Source: Streptomyces griseicoloratus
GTDB taxonomy: Bacteria > Actinomycetota > Actinomycetes > Streptomycetales > Streptomycetaceae
NCBI RefSeq assembly: GCF_014534645.1
Contig: NZ_JACVQF010000223.1
Coordinates: 248,001 to 312,000, forward strand
Direction: 5' to 3'
Length of the DNA: 64,000 nucleotides
The position numbers were made by a program, and so were the translations under genes. Numbering within the stretch: position 1 is the stretch's first letter; every line of letters begins with the position of its first letter. Below the pieces are notes generated by a model. It was not told the origin of the DNA. It did no database searches and saw only the letters and a program-made list of their open reading frames with translations. Positions 42,963-53,200 of this stretch are shown one piece after another.

Positions 42963-43430
42963 ATGTACGGCTACGACCAGACCGCGGGTCCTCAGCAGCA
43001 GCAGTACGCCCCGCCCCAGCAGCCGATGTCCGGCGGATACGGGCAGCAGCCGCCGCTGTACCCCGAGCCGTCCCCGCCCTCGCTCGCGGACGCGGTGCGG
43101 GCCTTCACCACCGGGCAGATGTCCGCCGAGGACTTCCAGCAGGTCTTCGCGACCTCGAAGGTCTACTGCCCGCGCGGCGACAACCCCGGTTTCCTCGCCC
43201 TGCACAACACCCAGCAGCCGGTGATCCCGATGTTCACCTCGCTCAAGGAGCTGCGCCGGTACGCGGGCAAGGAGTCCAAGTACTTCGTGATCACCGGTGC
43301 CGAGGTGATCGACCTGCTGCCGACCGGCTACGGCTTCGTACTGGACATGGAGGGCGAGCACCGGATGGTGTTCGACGCGAAGGCCGTCGAGCAGATGGTC
43401 GATTTCGCGATGCGCCGCATGTACGGCTAG
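42963..43430 (+). CDS. SseB-domain protein with Pro/Gln/Tyr-rich N-terminus
   Basis: A 155-residue protein. The first ~40 residues are Pro/Gln/Gly/Tyr-rich and probably disordered (YDQTAGPQQQQYAPPQQ). The rest (from SLADAVRAFTTGQMSAED) is an SseB-type domain with VPMFTSLKEL-like and YFVITGAEVIDLLP segments. Role unknown; related domains occur in secretion-associated proteins and in standalone regulators. An 18-bp unit covering the stop codon is triplicated at its end. Confidence 0.72.
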   Translation: MYGYDQTAGPQQQQYAPPQQPMSGGYGQQPPLYPEPSPPSLADAVRAFTTGQMSAEDFQQVFATSKVYCPRGDNPGFLALHNTQQPVIPMFTSLKELRRYAGKESKYFVITGAEVIDLLPTGYGFVLDMEGEHRMVFDAKAVEQMVDFAMRRMYG

Positions 43431-43470
43431 GTCTGCATGTGCGGCTAGGTCCGCATGTGCGGCTAGGTCC
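43417..43470. repeat. 18-bp tandem triplication across the SseB-domain gene stop
   Basis: Units at 43417-43434, 43435-43452 and 43453-43470 read GCATGTRCGGCTAGGTCY, the last two identical. Each contains TAG in the same frame, so every copy repeats the gene's Met-Tyr/Cys-Gly-stop ending. Confidence 0.88.
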
Positions 43471-43497
43471 GCGTGGCCGGATGCCGGCGCAACCGCG

Positions 43498-43528
43498 AGC
43501 CCGGAGGGAATGCCCTCCGGGCTTTCTT
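43498..43528 (+). terminator. Rho-independent terminator after the SseB-domain gene
   Basis: An 11-bp perfect stem AGCCCGGAGGG / CCCTCCGGGCT with loop AATG is followed by TTCTT, a classic intrinsic terminator and one of the few here with a T-run. Confidence 0.88.
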
Positions 43529-43590
43529 GGTTTGGGGTGGCAAGAAGTTCAACGCTCAACTAAAGTGGGTGTACCCGAGGAGGTACCGAC

Positions 43591-44568
43591 ATGCCTGCAG
43601 TGACCGTCGAGAACCCGTTGACGCTGCCCCGTGTATCCGCACCCGCCGACGCCGTGGCGCGTCCCGTACTCAGCGTCACGACCGCGCCGAGCGGTTTCGA
43701 GGGCGAGGGATTCCCGGTGCGCCGCGCGTTCGCCGGTATCAACTACCGCCATCTCGACCCGTTCATCATGATGGACCAGATGGGTGAGGTGGAGTACGCG
43801 CCCGGCGAGCCCAAGGGCACGCCCTGGCACCCGCACCGCGGCTTCGAGACCGTCACGTACATCATCGACGGGACCTTCGACCACCAGGACAGTCACGGCG
43901 GTGGCGGCACCATCACCAACGGCGACACCCAGTGGATGACCGCCGGCAGCGGGCTGCTGCACATCGAGGCCCCGCCGGAGTCGCTGGTGATGTCCGGCGG
44001 CCTCTTCCACGGCCTGCAGCTGTGGGTGAACCTGCCGGCCAAGGACAAGATGATGGCCCCGAAGTACCAGGACATCCGCGGCGGCAGCGTCCAGCTGCTC
44101 ACCTCCCCCGACGGCGGCGCGCTGATCCGCGTCATCGCCGGCGAGCTGGACGGCCACCAGGGCCCCGGCAGCACGCACACGCCGATCACGATGATCCACG
44201 CCACGCTCGCGCCGGGCGCCGAGGTCACCCTGCCCTGGCGGGAGGACTTCAACGGCCTGGCGTACGTGCTGGCCGGGCGCGGCTCGGTGGGCGCCGAGCG
44301 CCGGCCGGTCCACCTGGGGCAGGCCGCCGTCTTCGGCGCCGGTTCCTCGCTGACCGTCCGCGCCGATGAGAAGCAGGACTCCCGGACGCCGGACCTGGAG
44401 GTCGTCCTGCTCGGCGGCCGGCCGATCCGCGAGCCCATGGCGCACTACGGCCCGTTCGTCATGAACACCAAGGACGAGCTGATGCAGGCCTTCGAGGACT
44501 TCCAGAAGGGCCGCCTCGGCACCGTCCCGGCGGTCCACGGCATGTCGTCGGAGGGTCCCGGCGCCTGA
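43591..44568 (+). CDS. Pirin family protein
   Basis: A 325-residue bicupin of the pirin family, iron proteins with quercetinase or regulatory roles. The N-terminal cupin has the metal ligands in WHPHRGFETVTYIIDG (His-x-His), the HQDS segment and SGLLHIEAP (His, Glu). The C-terminal cupin starts near residue 195 and is degenerate, as usual. ATG with GAGGAGG eight bases upstream. Monocistronic, with a terminator-like hairpin only ~380 bp downstream. Confidence 0.9.
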   Translation: MPAVTVENPLTLPRVSAPADAVARPVLSVTTAPSGFEGEGFPVRRAFAGINYRHLDPFIMMDQMGEVEYAPGEPKGTPWHPHRGFETVTYIIDGTFDHQDSHGGGGTITNGDTQWMTAGSGLLHIEAPPESLVMSGGLFHGLQLWVNLPAKDKMMAPKYQDIRGGSVQLLTSPDGGALIRVIAGELDGHQGPGSTHTPITMIHATLAPGAEVTLPWREDFNGLAYVLAGRGSVGAERRPVHLGQAAVFGAGSSLTVRADEKQDSRTPDLEVVLLGGRPIREPMAHYGPFVMNTKDELMQAFEDFQKGRLGTVPAVHGMSSEGPGA

Positions 44569-44617
44569 CGGCCCGACGGCTCGCGGCGCCTGCGTCCCGG
44601 CCTGTCCGCACCGGGCC

Positions 44618-44824
44618 CGGCGGCCCGTTTCCGGGCCCGGCAGTACTGACCTCGGCGGTCTGTTGCTGGGCCCGGCCGTGGCCCCGGCGGTCTGTTCCCG
44701 GGCCCCGGCAGCACTGGCCCCGGCGGCCCGTTTCCGGGCTCGGCTGTGGTGGTCTCGGTGGTCTGTTCCCGGGTCCGGCCGTGCCGGCCTCGGCGGCCCG
44801 CTCACGGCCCGGTCGCACTGGTCT
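44618..44824. repeat. Degenerate 34-35-bp minisatellite, six units
   Basis: Units begin at 44618, 44653, 44685, 44721, 44756 and 44791. They share the core CGGCGGYCYGTTYCCGGG followed by a CCCGGC(A/C)GT-like block and a CTGGYCY end. Lengths are 32-36 bp. Divergence between units shows it is not recent. Confidence 0.75.
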
Positions 44825-44945
44825 CGGCCTCCCCGCGGGCCACTCGGCCGACGGGTGCCGGCGGGTCCGTTCCGCCGGGCGGGCGCCTGTCGGCCCGGGC
44901 CGGTCCGCTCGGTCGGGAGGCCCGCTTGGCGCCCGCCCCTTTACT

Positions 44946-44999
44946 GGCTGCCGCGCGGCGCACACCCCCCGGTGTGCCGTGCGGCAGCCTTTGCCGTTT
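44946..44999 (+). terminator. Strong hairpin with trailing T-rich sequence
   Basis: GGCTGCCGCGCGGC...ACACC pairs with GGTGT...GCCGTGCGGCAGCC over about 19 positions with minor mismatches. It is followed by TTTGCCGTTT. Probable terminator of the transcript crossing the minisatellite. Confidence 0.65.
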
Positions 45000-45170
45000 C
45001 CGCCCCGTGCGGGCAGGCCGCGGGGCCGCGCTTCGTGCGGTTGGGTGGCGGATCTGGCTCTGTGCGGTGGGGGGCGCGGACCCGGGTCCGTGTGGTGGGC
45101 CGCTGACGGCTGTCACCCGGGCGGGTCGTCCGCGCAGGACAGTGCGCCCCGCGCGTGATCGGCTGGAGGC

Positions 45171-46241
45171 GTGGAGCTGCTTCCCGGTCCGGTACGCCGT
45201 CTCGGTGCCTGGTGCGCCGTCGCCCTGCTCGTCACCGGTGTCGTCTACGTCGGGATCCGGCTCTGCGTGGAGCTGCGCACCGCGGTGACGCCGGTGCTGC
45301 TCGCGCTGCTCGGCACCGCGCTGCTCGGCCCGCTGCACCGGCGGCTGGTGCGGGCCGGGGTGCAGCGGTCGCTGGCCGCCGGGCTCACCTGCGTCGCCGT
45401 CGTGGCCGTGGTCGGCGGCGCCGTCTACATCGTGGCCGCCGCCCTCATCGAGAGCGGCGACCAGATCGTCGCCTCGCTCAAGGCCGCCGCGAAGGACATC
45501 GCCGACCACTTCGGGGCGGCCGGGACCTCGCTGGACGACCTCGCCTCCAACGCGCGCGAGCTGCTCGGCAAGTTCGGCGGGACGGCCGCCTCGGGCGTCA
45601 TCAGCGGAGTCAGCGTGGTCGGCGAGACCATCGCCATGGCCGTCCTCGCCCTGCTGCTGGTCTTCTTCTTCCTGCGCGACTCCGACCGGGCCGCCGCCGC
45701 CCTGCGCGGCATCACCCCGCACAACAGCGCCGACACCGTCGAGGCGATCGCACGGCGGGCCTACGGGGCCGTCGAGGGCTTCATGCGCGGCACCACGCTG
45801 ATCGCCCTCATCGACGCCGTCTGCATCACCGTCGGGCTGCTCGTGCTCCGCGTGCCCGGTGCCGTCGGCCTCGGCGCCCTGGTCTTCGTCGGCGCCTACA
45901 TCCCCTACCTCGGCGCCTTCATCTCCGGTGCCGTGTCCGTGCTGGTCGCGCTCGCCGACCGTGGGTTCGCCATCGCGCTGTGGGCCCTGGGCGTGGTCCT
46001 GGCCGTGCAGGTGCTTGAGGGCCATGTGCTCCAGCCCATGATCCAGAGCCGTACGGTCCACATGCATCCCGCGGCGGTACTGCTGGCGATCACGGCGGGG
46101 GCCTCGGTCGCCGGGATCCTGGGCATGCTCCTCGCGGTGCCGCTCACCGCCGCCGGCTTCGGCGTCTTCCATGAGCTCCAGGCGCGCTACGGCACCTCGG
46201 AGGGGGCCACCGGCTCCGCACGCGAGCCCTCGGACTCGTAG
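45171..46241 (+). CDS. AI-2E family transporter-like permease
   Basis: A 356-residue membrane protein of the AI-2 exporter / PerM superfamily. An N-terminal helix pair (VALLVTGVVYVGI, VTPVLLALLGTALLGPL) is followed by a soluble-looking middle region, then clustered C-terminal helices. The family motif VGAYIPYLGAFISG is near residue 245 and ALGVVLAVQVLEGHVLQPMIQSR near 280. Many members are ion or small-molecule antiporters rather than autoinducer exporters, so the substrate is open. GTG start. Its last 55 bases overlap the end of the convergent phosphatase gene. Confidence 0.87.
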   Translation: MELLPGPVRRLGAWCAVALLVTGVVYVGIRLCVELRTAVTPVLLALLGTALLGPLHRRLVRAGVQRSLAAGLTCVAVVAVVGGAVYIVAAALIESGDQIVASLKAAAKDIADHFGAAGTSLDDLASNARELLGKFGGTAASGVISGVSVVGETIAMAVLALLLVFFFLRDSDRAAAALRGITPHNSADTVEAIARRAYGAVEGFMRGTTLIALIDAVCITVGLLVLRVPGAVGLGALVFVGAYIPYLGAFISGAVSVLVALADRGFAIALWALGVVLAVQVLEGHVLQPMIQSRTVHMHPAAVLLAITAGASVAGILGMLLAVPLTAAGFGVFHELQARYGTSEGATGSAREPSDS

Positions 46242-48328
46242 AACTCGAACCAGATGCTCTTGCCCTCGCCGCGTGGTGCCACGCCCCACGCGTGGGAGAG
46301 CAGCTCGATCAGCATCAGGCCGCGTCCGGAGGACGCCATCTCGCCCGGCCGGCGCTTGTGCGGCAGGTCCTCGCCGGTGTCGGTGACCTCGACCCGGATC
46401 CGCCGCTCGCCGGGCTCTCCGGTGACGTCGGTGACCAGCAGGGCGTCCGTGTCGGTGTGGACCAGGACGTTCGTCAGCACCTCGGAGAGCAGCAGCACGG
46501 CCGAGTCCCGCTGGTCCTCGTCGGGCCAGTCGTGCAGCAGCGCGCGCAGTTGCTGCCGGGCCTCGGAGATGCGCTCCGGCTCGGCCTGCGCGACCGTCAT
46601 CATCGTGCGGCGCGCCGGCGGCCGGCCACGGCCGTAGTCCCCGGTCTCCCGGTGCAGCAGCAGGAGCGCTATGTCGTCCTCGCGGCGGTCGGCGAGCGGC
46701 CCGGTCGTGTGGTGCGAGGACGGTCCGAGGACGGCCTGGACCAGTGCGTCGGCCAGCTCGTCCATGGTCTCCCAGCGGTCCTCCAGGACATGGCGCAGCC
46801 GTCCCCAGCCGGTCCGCAGGTCGTGGCCGCCGGTCTCCACCAGGCCGTCCGTGCAGAGCATCAGCGTCTCGCCGGGCTCCAGGGCGTGCCGGGTCGTCGG
46901 GTAGTCGGAGTCCGGGTCGATGCCGAGGGGCAGCCCGCCCGCCGTGGCGCGGATCAGCGCCGTGCCGTCCGCCATGCGTACGACCGGGTCCAGATGCCCG
47001 GCCCGGGCGCTCTCCACGGTCCCCGTCGCGGAGTCGACCTCGGCGTAGTAGCAGGTCGCGAAGCGCATGTCGGCGGGGTCCTCGTCGCAGTCCGCCTGGG
47101 TGAGGCCGTGGAAGAAGTGCGAGGCCCGGGAGAGCACGGCGTCGGGGCGGTGGCCCTCGGCGGCGTAGGCGCGCAGGGCGATGCGCAGCTGCCCCATCAG
47201 CCCGGCCGCCCGCACGTCGTGGCCCTGGACGTCACCGATGACCAGGGCGAAGCGGCCGCCCGGCAGCGGAATCACGTCGTACCAGTCGCCGCCGACCTGG
47301 AGCCCGCCGCCGGTGGGCACATAGCGGGCGGCGATGTCCATGCCCGGGATCTCCGGTCCCAGTACGGGCAGCATGGAACGCTGCAGTCCGTCGGTCAGCT
47401 CCCGCTGGGTCTCGGCCGCGCCGGCCCGGCTCAGGGCCTGCGCCAGCATCCGTGCCACGGTGGTCAGCACCGACCGCTCGTCCGGTGTGAAGGCGACCGG
47501 ATAGGCGAAGGCCGCCATCCAGGCGCCCATGGTGCGGCCCGCCACGGTCAGCGGCAGATACGCCCAGGAGTGCCGTCCGAAGCGCTCGGCGAGCGGCCAG
47601 GTGACCGGGTAGCGGGAACGGTACTCCTCGGGGGAGGAGAGGTAGACGGCACGACCGGTGCGGACCACCTCGGCGGCCGGGTAGTCGGTGTCCAGCGGCA
47701 TCCCCGAGAACGGTCCCTCCTCCCCCTGCCGCTGCCCGTGGTGACCGATGATCCTCAGCCGGTCGCCCTCCACGCCGAACACCGCCAGCCCGTCCGGTGA
47801 GAAACCCGGCATCGACAGGCCCGCCGCGACCCGCAGCACCTCCTGCGTGGAGCGGGCCTCGGCCAGCGCCCGGCCCGCGTCCAGCAGGAACGCCTCCCGC
47901 GAGCGGCGCCAGTCACCGGTGACCGCGCTGCGCCCGGCGGGCGTGCCCGGAGCGGGCTCGGCGACCTCCTGGAGGGTGCCGATCAGCTCGTACGTCTTGT
48001 GGTCGGGGTCGAAGGACTGCTTGGAGCGGCTGCGCACGACCCGGACCACCCGGCCCTGCTCGTCCATGACCCGGATCCGGACCTCGGCGAGCGTGCCCTC
48101 GGTGACCGCCAGCCGGACCACACCGGTGATCTCGTTCCAGTCCACGGGATGCAGCCGGGCCCGCACCTGTGCTTCGGTGAGCCGGGCTCCCTCGGCGGGC
48201 AGCCCGAGCAACCGTGCCGCCTCCGCGTCGACCCTGACCTCTCCGGCGGCGGTGTCCCAGTGCCACAGGCCGGTCGCGAGGGCGGCGAGTACGTCCCCCA
48301 CCTCCGGCAGGGGCTCACCAGTGCGCAT
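46187..48328 (-). CDS. SpoIIE-type PP2C phosphatase with PAS, GAF and HATPase domains
   Basis: A 713-residue cytosolic regulator. A PAS fold (about 10-115) is followed by GAF (about 150-310), a PP2C/SpoIIE phosphatase (about 330-550, metal Asp in VGGDWYDVIPL and IGDVQGHD), and an RsbW-like ATPase (about 590-700, N-box LLSEVLTNVLVHTD and G-box SSGRGLMLIELL). It therefore joins both switches of the partner-switching system: it can dephosphorylate an anti-anti-sigma factor and act as an anti-sigma kinase. No anti-anti-sigma gene is adjacent. It is divergent from aspS, with a parS site in between. Confidence 0.93.
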   Translation of the reverse strand: MRTGEPLPEVGDVLAALATGLWHWDTAAGEVRVDAEAARLLGLPAEGARLTEAQVRARLHPVDWNEITGVVRLAVTEGTLAEVRIRVMDEQGRVVRVVRSRSKQSFDPDHKTYELIGTLQEVAEPAPGTPAGRSAVTGDWRRSREAFLLDAGRALAEARSTQEVLRVAAGLSMPGFSPDGLAVFGVEGDRLRIIGHHGQRQGEEGPFSGMPLDTDYPAAEVVRTGRAVYLSSPEEYRSRYPVTWPLAERFGRHSWAYLPLTVAGRTMGAWMAAFAYPVAFTPDERSVLTTVARMLAQALSRAGAAETQRELTDGLQRSMLPVLGPEIPGMDIAARYVPTGGGLQVGGDWYDVIPLPGGRFALVIGDVQGHDVRAAGLMGQLRIALRAYAAEGHRPDAVLSRASHFFHGLTQADCDEDPADMRFATCYYAEVDSATGTVESARAGHLDPVVRMADGTALIRATAGGLPLGIDPDSDYPTTRHALEPGETLMLCTDGLVETGGHDLRTGWGRLRHVLEDRWETMDELADALVQAVLGPSSHHTTGPLADRREDDIALLLLHRETGDYGRGRPPARRTMMTVAQAEPERISEARQQLRALLHDWPDEDQRDSAVLLLSEVLTNVLVHTDTDALLVTDVTGEPGERRIRVEVTDTGEDLPHKRRPGEMASSGRGLMLIELLSHAWGVAPRGEGKSIWFEFYESEGSRAEPVAPSEVP

Positions 48329-48424
48329 TGCCCCACTGTAAGAACAGGGGATCGGACGCTGCCACCGCTCGCCCGCGGCCCCAATGAGGGGAAGCCGACA
48401 GGCGGGGCCCGGTACGCTGGGGTT

Positions 48425-48438
48425 GTTTCACGTGAAAC
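48425..48438. promoter_or_regulatory. parS: parS centromere site upstream of aspS
   Basis: A second perfect GTTTCACGTGAAAC, extended to a 16-bp palindrome by flanking T and A. It lies 36 bp before the aspS start, in the gap with the divergent SpoIIE phosphatase gene. ParB bound here would sit at or near the aspS promoter. Confidence 0.9.
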
Positions 48439-48473
48439 ACAGCCCACGATCCGCGAAGACTGGATGAACGACG

Positions 48474-50237
48474 ATGCATCGGTACAGGTCCCACACCTGC
48501 GGCGAGCTCCGCTCCTCTGACGTCGGCACCGACGTCCGGCTGAGTGGCTGGCTGCACAATCGGCGCGACCTGGGCGGCATCCTCTTCATCGATCTGCGCG
48601 ACCACTACGGCATCACGCAGCTCGTCGCCCGTCCGGGTACGGAGGCGTACGAGGCGCTGGACAAGCTGTCCAAGGAGTCGACGGTCCGCGTCGACGGCAA
48701 GGTCGTCTCGCGCGGCACCGAGAACGTCAACCCCGACCTGCCCACCGGTGAGGTCGAGGTCGAGGTCGGCGAGGTCGAGCTGCTCGGCGCCGCCCAGCCG
48801 CTGCCGTTCACGATCAACACCGAGGACGGGGTGAACGAGGAGCGGCGACTGGAGTACCGCTTCCTCGACCTGCGCCGCGAGCGCATGCACCGCAACATCA
48901 TGCTGCGCACGGCGGTCATCTCCGCCATCCGCCAGAAGATGACGGCGCTGGGCTTCAACGAGATGGCGACGCCGATCCTGAGCGCCACCTCCCCCGAGGG
49001 AGCCCGTGACTTCGTGGTGCCCTCGCGCCTCAACCCGGGCAAGTTCTACGCGCTGCCGCAGGCGCCGCAGCAGTTCAAGCAGCTGCTGATGATCTCCGGC
49101 TTCGACCGCTACTTCCAGATCGCCCCCTGCTTCCGCGACGAGGACGCCCGTGCCGACCGCTCGCCGGGCGAGTTCTACCAGCTCGACGTCGAGATGAGCT
49201 TCGTCGAGCAGGAGGACGTCTTCCGGCCGATCGAGCAGCTGATGACCGAGCTGTTCGAGGAGTTCGGCAACGGCCGTCACGTGACGTCCCCGTTCCCGCG
49301 GATCCCGTTCCGCGAGGCGATGCTGAAGTACGGCTCCGACAAGCCGGACCTGCGCGCCAAGCTGGAGCTCGTCGACATCACCGACATCTTCGAGGGCTCG
49401 GAGTTCAAGGCCTTCGCCGGCAAGCACGTGCGCGCGCTGCCGGTGCCGGACGTCTCCGGACAGCCCCGCAAGTTCTTCGACCAGCTCGGTGACTACGCGG
49501 TCTCCCAGGGCGCGAAGGGCCTGGCCTGGGTCCGCGTCGGCGAGGACGGCTCGCTGACCGGCCCGATCGCGAAGTTCCTGACGGAGGAGAACGTCGCGGA
49601 GCTGACCAAGCGCCTCTCCCTGGCCCCCGGCCATGCCGTGTTCTTCGGCGCGGGCGAGTTCGACGAGGTCTCGAAGATCATGGGCGCGGTCCGTGTCGAG
49701 GCCGCCAAGCGGGCCGGCCAGTTCGAGGAGAACGTCTTCCGGTTCTGCTGGATCGTCGACTTCCCGATGTACGAGAAGGACGAGGAGACCGGCGCGATCG
49801 ACTTCTCGCACAACCCCTTCTCGATGCCGCAGGGCGGCCTGGAGGCCCTTCAGACCCAGGACCCGCTGGACATCCTGGGCTGGCAGTACGACATCGTGTG
49901 CAACGGCGTCGAGCTGTCCTCCGGCGCCATCCGGAACCACGAGCCGGAGATCATGCTCAAGGCCTTCGAGATCGCGGGCTACGACCGCGAGACGGTCGAG
50001 GAGAAGTTCGCCGGCATGCTGCGCGCCTTCCGCTTCGGCGCCCCGCCGCACGGCGGCATCGCCCCGGGCGTCGACCGCATCGTGATGCTGCTGGCCGACG
50101 AGCCCAACATCCGCGAGACCATCGCCTTCCCGCTCAACGGCAACGCCCAGGACCTGATGATGGGCGCCCCGACGGAGCTGGAGGAGGCCCGGCTGAAGGA
50201 GCTGCACCTGTCGGTGCGCAAGCCGCAGCCGAAGTAG
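48474..50237 (+). CDS. aspS: Aspartyl-tRNA synthetase
   Basis: A 587-residue class II synthetase charging tRNA-Asp. The N-terminal OB-fold anticodon domain runs from [15 protein letters not shown] to residue ~110. Class II motif 2 is [11 protein letters not shown] (near 220). The bacterial GAD insertion occupies about 290-420. Motif 3 is [14 protein letters not shown] (near 525). Length and domain order are those of bacterial AspRS. The ATG is preceded by a weak site. A parS element precedes it and a strong terminator follows. Confidence 0.97.
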   Translation: MHRYRSHTCGELRSSDVGTDVRLSGWLHNRRDLGGILFIDLRDHYGITQLVARPGTEAYEALDKLSKESTVRVDGKVVSRGTENVNPDLPTGEVEVEVGEVELLGAAQPLPFTINTEDGVNEERRLEYRFLDLRRERMHRNIMLRTAVISAIRQKMTALGFNEMATPILSATSPEGARDFVVPSRLNPGKFYALPQAPQQFKQLLMISGFDRYFQIAPCFRDEDARADRSPGEFYQLDVEMSFVEQEDVFRPIEQLMTELFEEFGNGRHVTSPFPRIPFREAMLKYGSDKPDLRAKLELVDITDIFEGSEFKAFAGKHVRALPVPDVSGQPRKFFDQLGDYAVSQGAKGLAWVRVGEDGSLTGPIAKFLTEENVAELTKRLSLAPGHAVFFGAGEFDEVSKIMGAVRVEAAKRAGQFEENVFRFCWIVDFPMYEKDEETGAIDFSHNPFSMPQGGLEALQTQDPLDILGWQYDIVCNGVELSSGAIRNHEPEIMLKAFEIAGYDRETVEEKFAGMLRAFRFGAPPHGGIAPGVDRIVMLLADEPNIRETIAFPLNGNAQDLMMGAPTELEEARLKELHLSVRKPQPK

Positions 50238-50253
50238 GCGGCGCTCTGCGAGA

Positions 50254-50289
50254 AACGGCCCGGTTCCCCTTCCAGGGAACCGGGCCGTT
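50254..50289. terminator. Bidirectional terminator between aspS and the FG-GAP gene
   Basis: A 15-bp perfect stem AACGGCCCGGTTCCC / GGGAACCGGGCCGTT with a six-base loop lies between two convergent genes. Confidence 0.88.
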
Positions 50290-50298
50290 CGTCGTCGG

Positions 50299-53200
50299 TC
50301 AGACCAGGAACTTGTAGCCGCTCCAGCCGGTCGAGATCTTCGACCGGGCGCCGAACGAGCCCTTGCCGTCGCCGTTGTTGCGCCACAGGGTGCCGCTGCT
50401 GTCGCGGGAGACCAGGTCGGCCTTGCCGTCGTCGGTGAGGTCGCCGACGACGAGGACGGCGTTGTAGGTGGCGCCCCAGTTGCCGAACACCTTGGCGCGG
50501 GCGGCGAAGGTGCCGTTGCCCCTGCCGTTGTAGCGGTAGAGGGTGTTGGCGGTGTCCTGGACGAGGAGGTCGCCGATGCCGTCGCCGTTGAGGTCGCCGG
50601 TGCCGACGATCTTCTTGTACGCCTTCCAGTTGTCGGCCAGCTTCACGCGGGCGGACAGCTTGCCGGTGCTGGTGGCGGTGTAGAGGTAGATCGCGCCGGT
50701 GGAGGAGTTGCGCGCGATCAGGTCGGCGCGTCCGTCGCCGCTGACGTCGCCGGGCGAGGTGAGGACGTCGTACTGGTTCCAGCCGCCGGTGCCCACGACG
50801 GTGTACGCCGTGGCGGGCTTGGCCGCCGCTCCGCAGGCCGGCTTGTACAGGCGCAGGGAACCGTCGCTCGGCCTCACGAGCAGGTCGTTGCAGCGGTCCC
50901 CGCTCATGTCCGCGACGGGGACGGCCTTGATGTTCGTCGCCCAGCCGCTCGCGGACACCTTGGTGCCGAACCCGCCGGTTCCGGTGCCGCTGTGGAAGGT
51001 GAGGCCGCCGGTGGAGTTCAGGGTGAGCAGGTCGCCCCGTCCGTCCGGCCCGTCGGGGCTGACGTGGTCGTGGGGCACGGGCGCGCCCCGCAGCAGGTAG
51101 CCCTTGCCGGTGGCCACGGTGACCGGAGTGGTGGTGCCGAGGCCGGTGGCCTTGAGCGTCCAGGTGAAGGCGCCGTTGGGGAAGTAGGCACCGCTCGCGG
51201 TCCGGCCGTTCCAGGTCGCCGAGACCTCGCCGGTGGTGGCGCCGCCGGTGACGGTCCGGGTGGCCCTGCCGGTGGTGCCGCTCTGCACCGAGGTGAAGGC
51301 CAGCGACCAGGAGGTGGCGGGCCGGGACAGCTGCCAGTGGCCCGTCCACGGCTCGGACGAGGTCGGCTGGACGAAAGACCCGGCCTCGGTGCGGAAGGCG
51401 GTCGGCGCGGACGGGGTGATGCCGGTGGTGGCGACGTGCGTGCGCTCGTACGCGTCGAACCAGGCGACGAGGCCGGTGTACTCGTCGACGGTCCAGCGGT
51501 AGCGCCGGTCGGCGGCGAGGCCGGTGTCCTTCAGGCCGGAGGCGATCACGCGGGTGGTGCCGGTGACCGCGTCGGTGAGGACGAGGGTGCCGGCGGCGCC
51601 GTCGTGGCGGACGGTGAAGCCGTCGCCGAGCAGCACGTCCCCGGGGGTGACGGCGGTCGACGTGGCGGCCTTGGTGTCGTACACGCCCGCCGAGGCGGTG
51701 CCGCAGGACCAGTACACCCAGCGGCCGGCCGCCTGGAGCTCGGTCGGCACGCAGCCCAGCTTCGGGACCGTGACCGTGGTGAGGGTCTTCCTCTCGGTCA
51801 GGCTGTACGAGGTGAGCGTGCCGGCCGTGGTGGTGGCGCTCCACAGGGTGGAGCCGTTCAGGGCCGCGGCGCGCACGGAGCGCTTGATCTGCTGTCCGTA
51901 GCCGAACTCGCCGACGTACTGCATCGGGGAGGCGCCGCCGGAGTTGTAGACCGCGTAGCCGTCGGAGACGTCGACGATGTGACCGCCCGTGGTACCGAAG
52001 GCCAGGGTGCTGTCGGACCATCCGTCGAGGGTGGCGACCAGCCGGTCGGCGTCCGCCAGGCCGCTGCCGCCGTCGTAGTAGGTCTTGAGGTGGACGTCCT
52101 CGGGGTCGGTGCCGGTGTTGCCCCACAGCGCCGAGCATTCGGCGCCCGGGTAGGGGCACTTGGCGGCGATCGCGTCGCCCGCCTTGGCGTCCGAGGCGCT
52201 GAGGGTGGCTCCGCCGTCGGTCGTGAGGGTGCGTACGGACGTGGTGTCCATGACGTCGTTGCCCGGGTCGTCCTCGACGACGCGCAGGCTGCCGCGGCTG
52301 AGGGCGATCCCGGTCTTGGCGTTCTCCACGGCCGGGACCTGGTGCAGCTTCTCCAGCTTCGGCGAACCGTCGGCGGCGAGGCTCACCCGCTGTACCCACC
52401 AGTCGGCGGCACCGGTGCCGCCCGTGACCAGGGCGGTGTCGCCGGGAGCGGGGGTCGTGTACTTGCCGGCGGAGTTCAGCAGCGTCCTCGTCGAGCCGTC
52501 GGTCAGCGAGACCGCGAGCAGCTTGGACGTGGCGGTGTCGGTGTCGCGGGCGAACAGCAGCCAGTCGCCGATCAGGACCGGCTTGCCGTCGAGGACGGTG
52601 GGGCCGGGCACGGTGACGACCTGCTCGGGGGCGGCCAGGTCGGCACGGGACTTCAGGTGCAGCCGGCCCGACTCGTACCAGCCGATCCGGTCCTCGCTCA
52701 TCACGAAGTGGGTGGGGTAGTCCGTGGCGGTGGACACCTCGGTGTTCACCGCCGACTCCAGATCGACGTACCTGAGCGCCGCACCGCGCTCGAAGAGCAC
52801 GCCCTCGGGGTCCGCGGCGACGATCTCCTTGTCCCGGATGTCCGCGGGCGCGCCGGTGATGGGGCGTCTGCGCTGTTCGCCGTCGACGATGTCGATGAGG
52901 CTGTCGCTGGTGACGACGGTGTCACCGGCCAGCGCCCGGTAGTAGTCGTACGCGTCACCGGTGGTCACGGTCGTCCGCCGGTCCGTCGCCGGATCCCAGA
53001 GCGTGACGGAGTTGCCCGTCAGGGACGACGGCAGGGCGACCAGGTCGGAATCGGTGCCGTACCAGGCGGTGCGGCACTCGGCGCCGATGACGTCGCATCC
53101 GGCGCCCGGCGTGTAGACGCTGCCGTCGGCCTTCTTCACGGTGACCGTGGTGCCGTCGGCGGGGTTCGTCCACAGCATGCCGGGCACCCCGCCCGACCGG

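Larger units (their letters stand above)
44569..45170. other. 602-bp intergenic region between pirin and AI-2E permease genes
   Basis: No convincing gene. The first part is a degenerate tandem array (44618-44824), then GC-rich sequence, then a strong hairpin (44946-44989). The last ~170 bp must hold the permease promoter, but no clear -35/-10 pair was recognised. Confidence 0.5.

Noticed and set aside
43417-44824. CRISPR array
   Set aside because: The repeats are directly tandem without unique spacers and are diverged; no cas genes occur.
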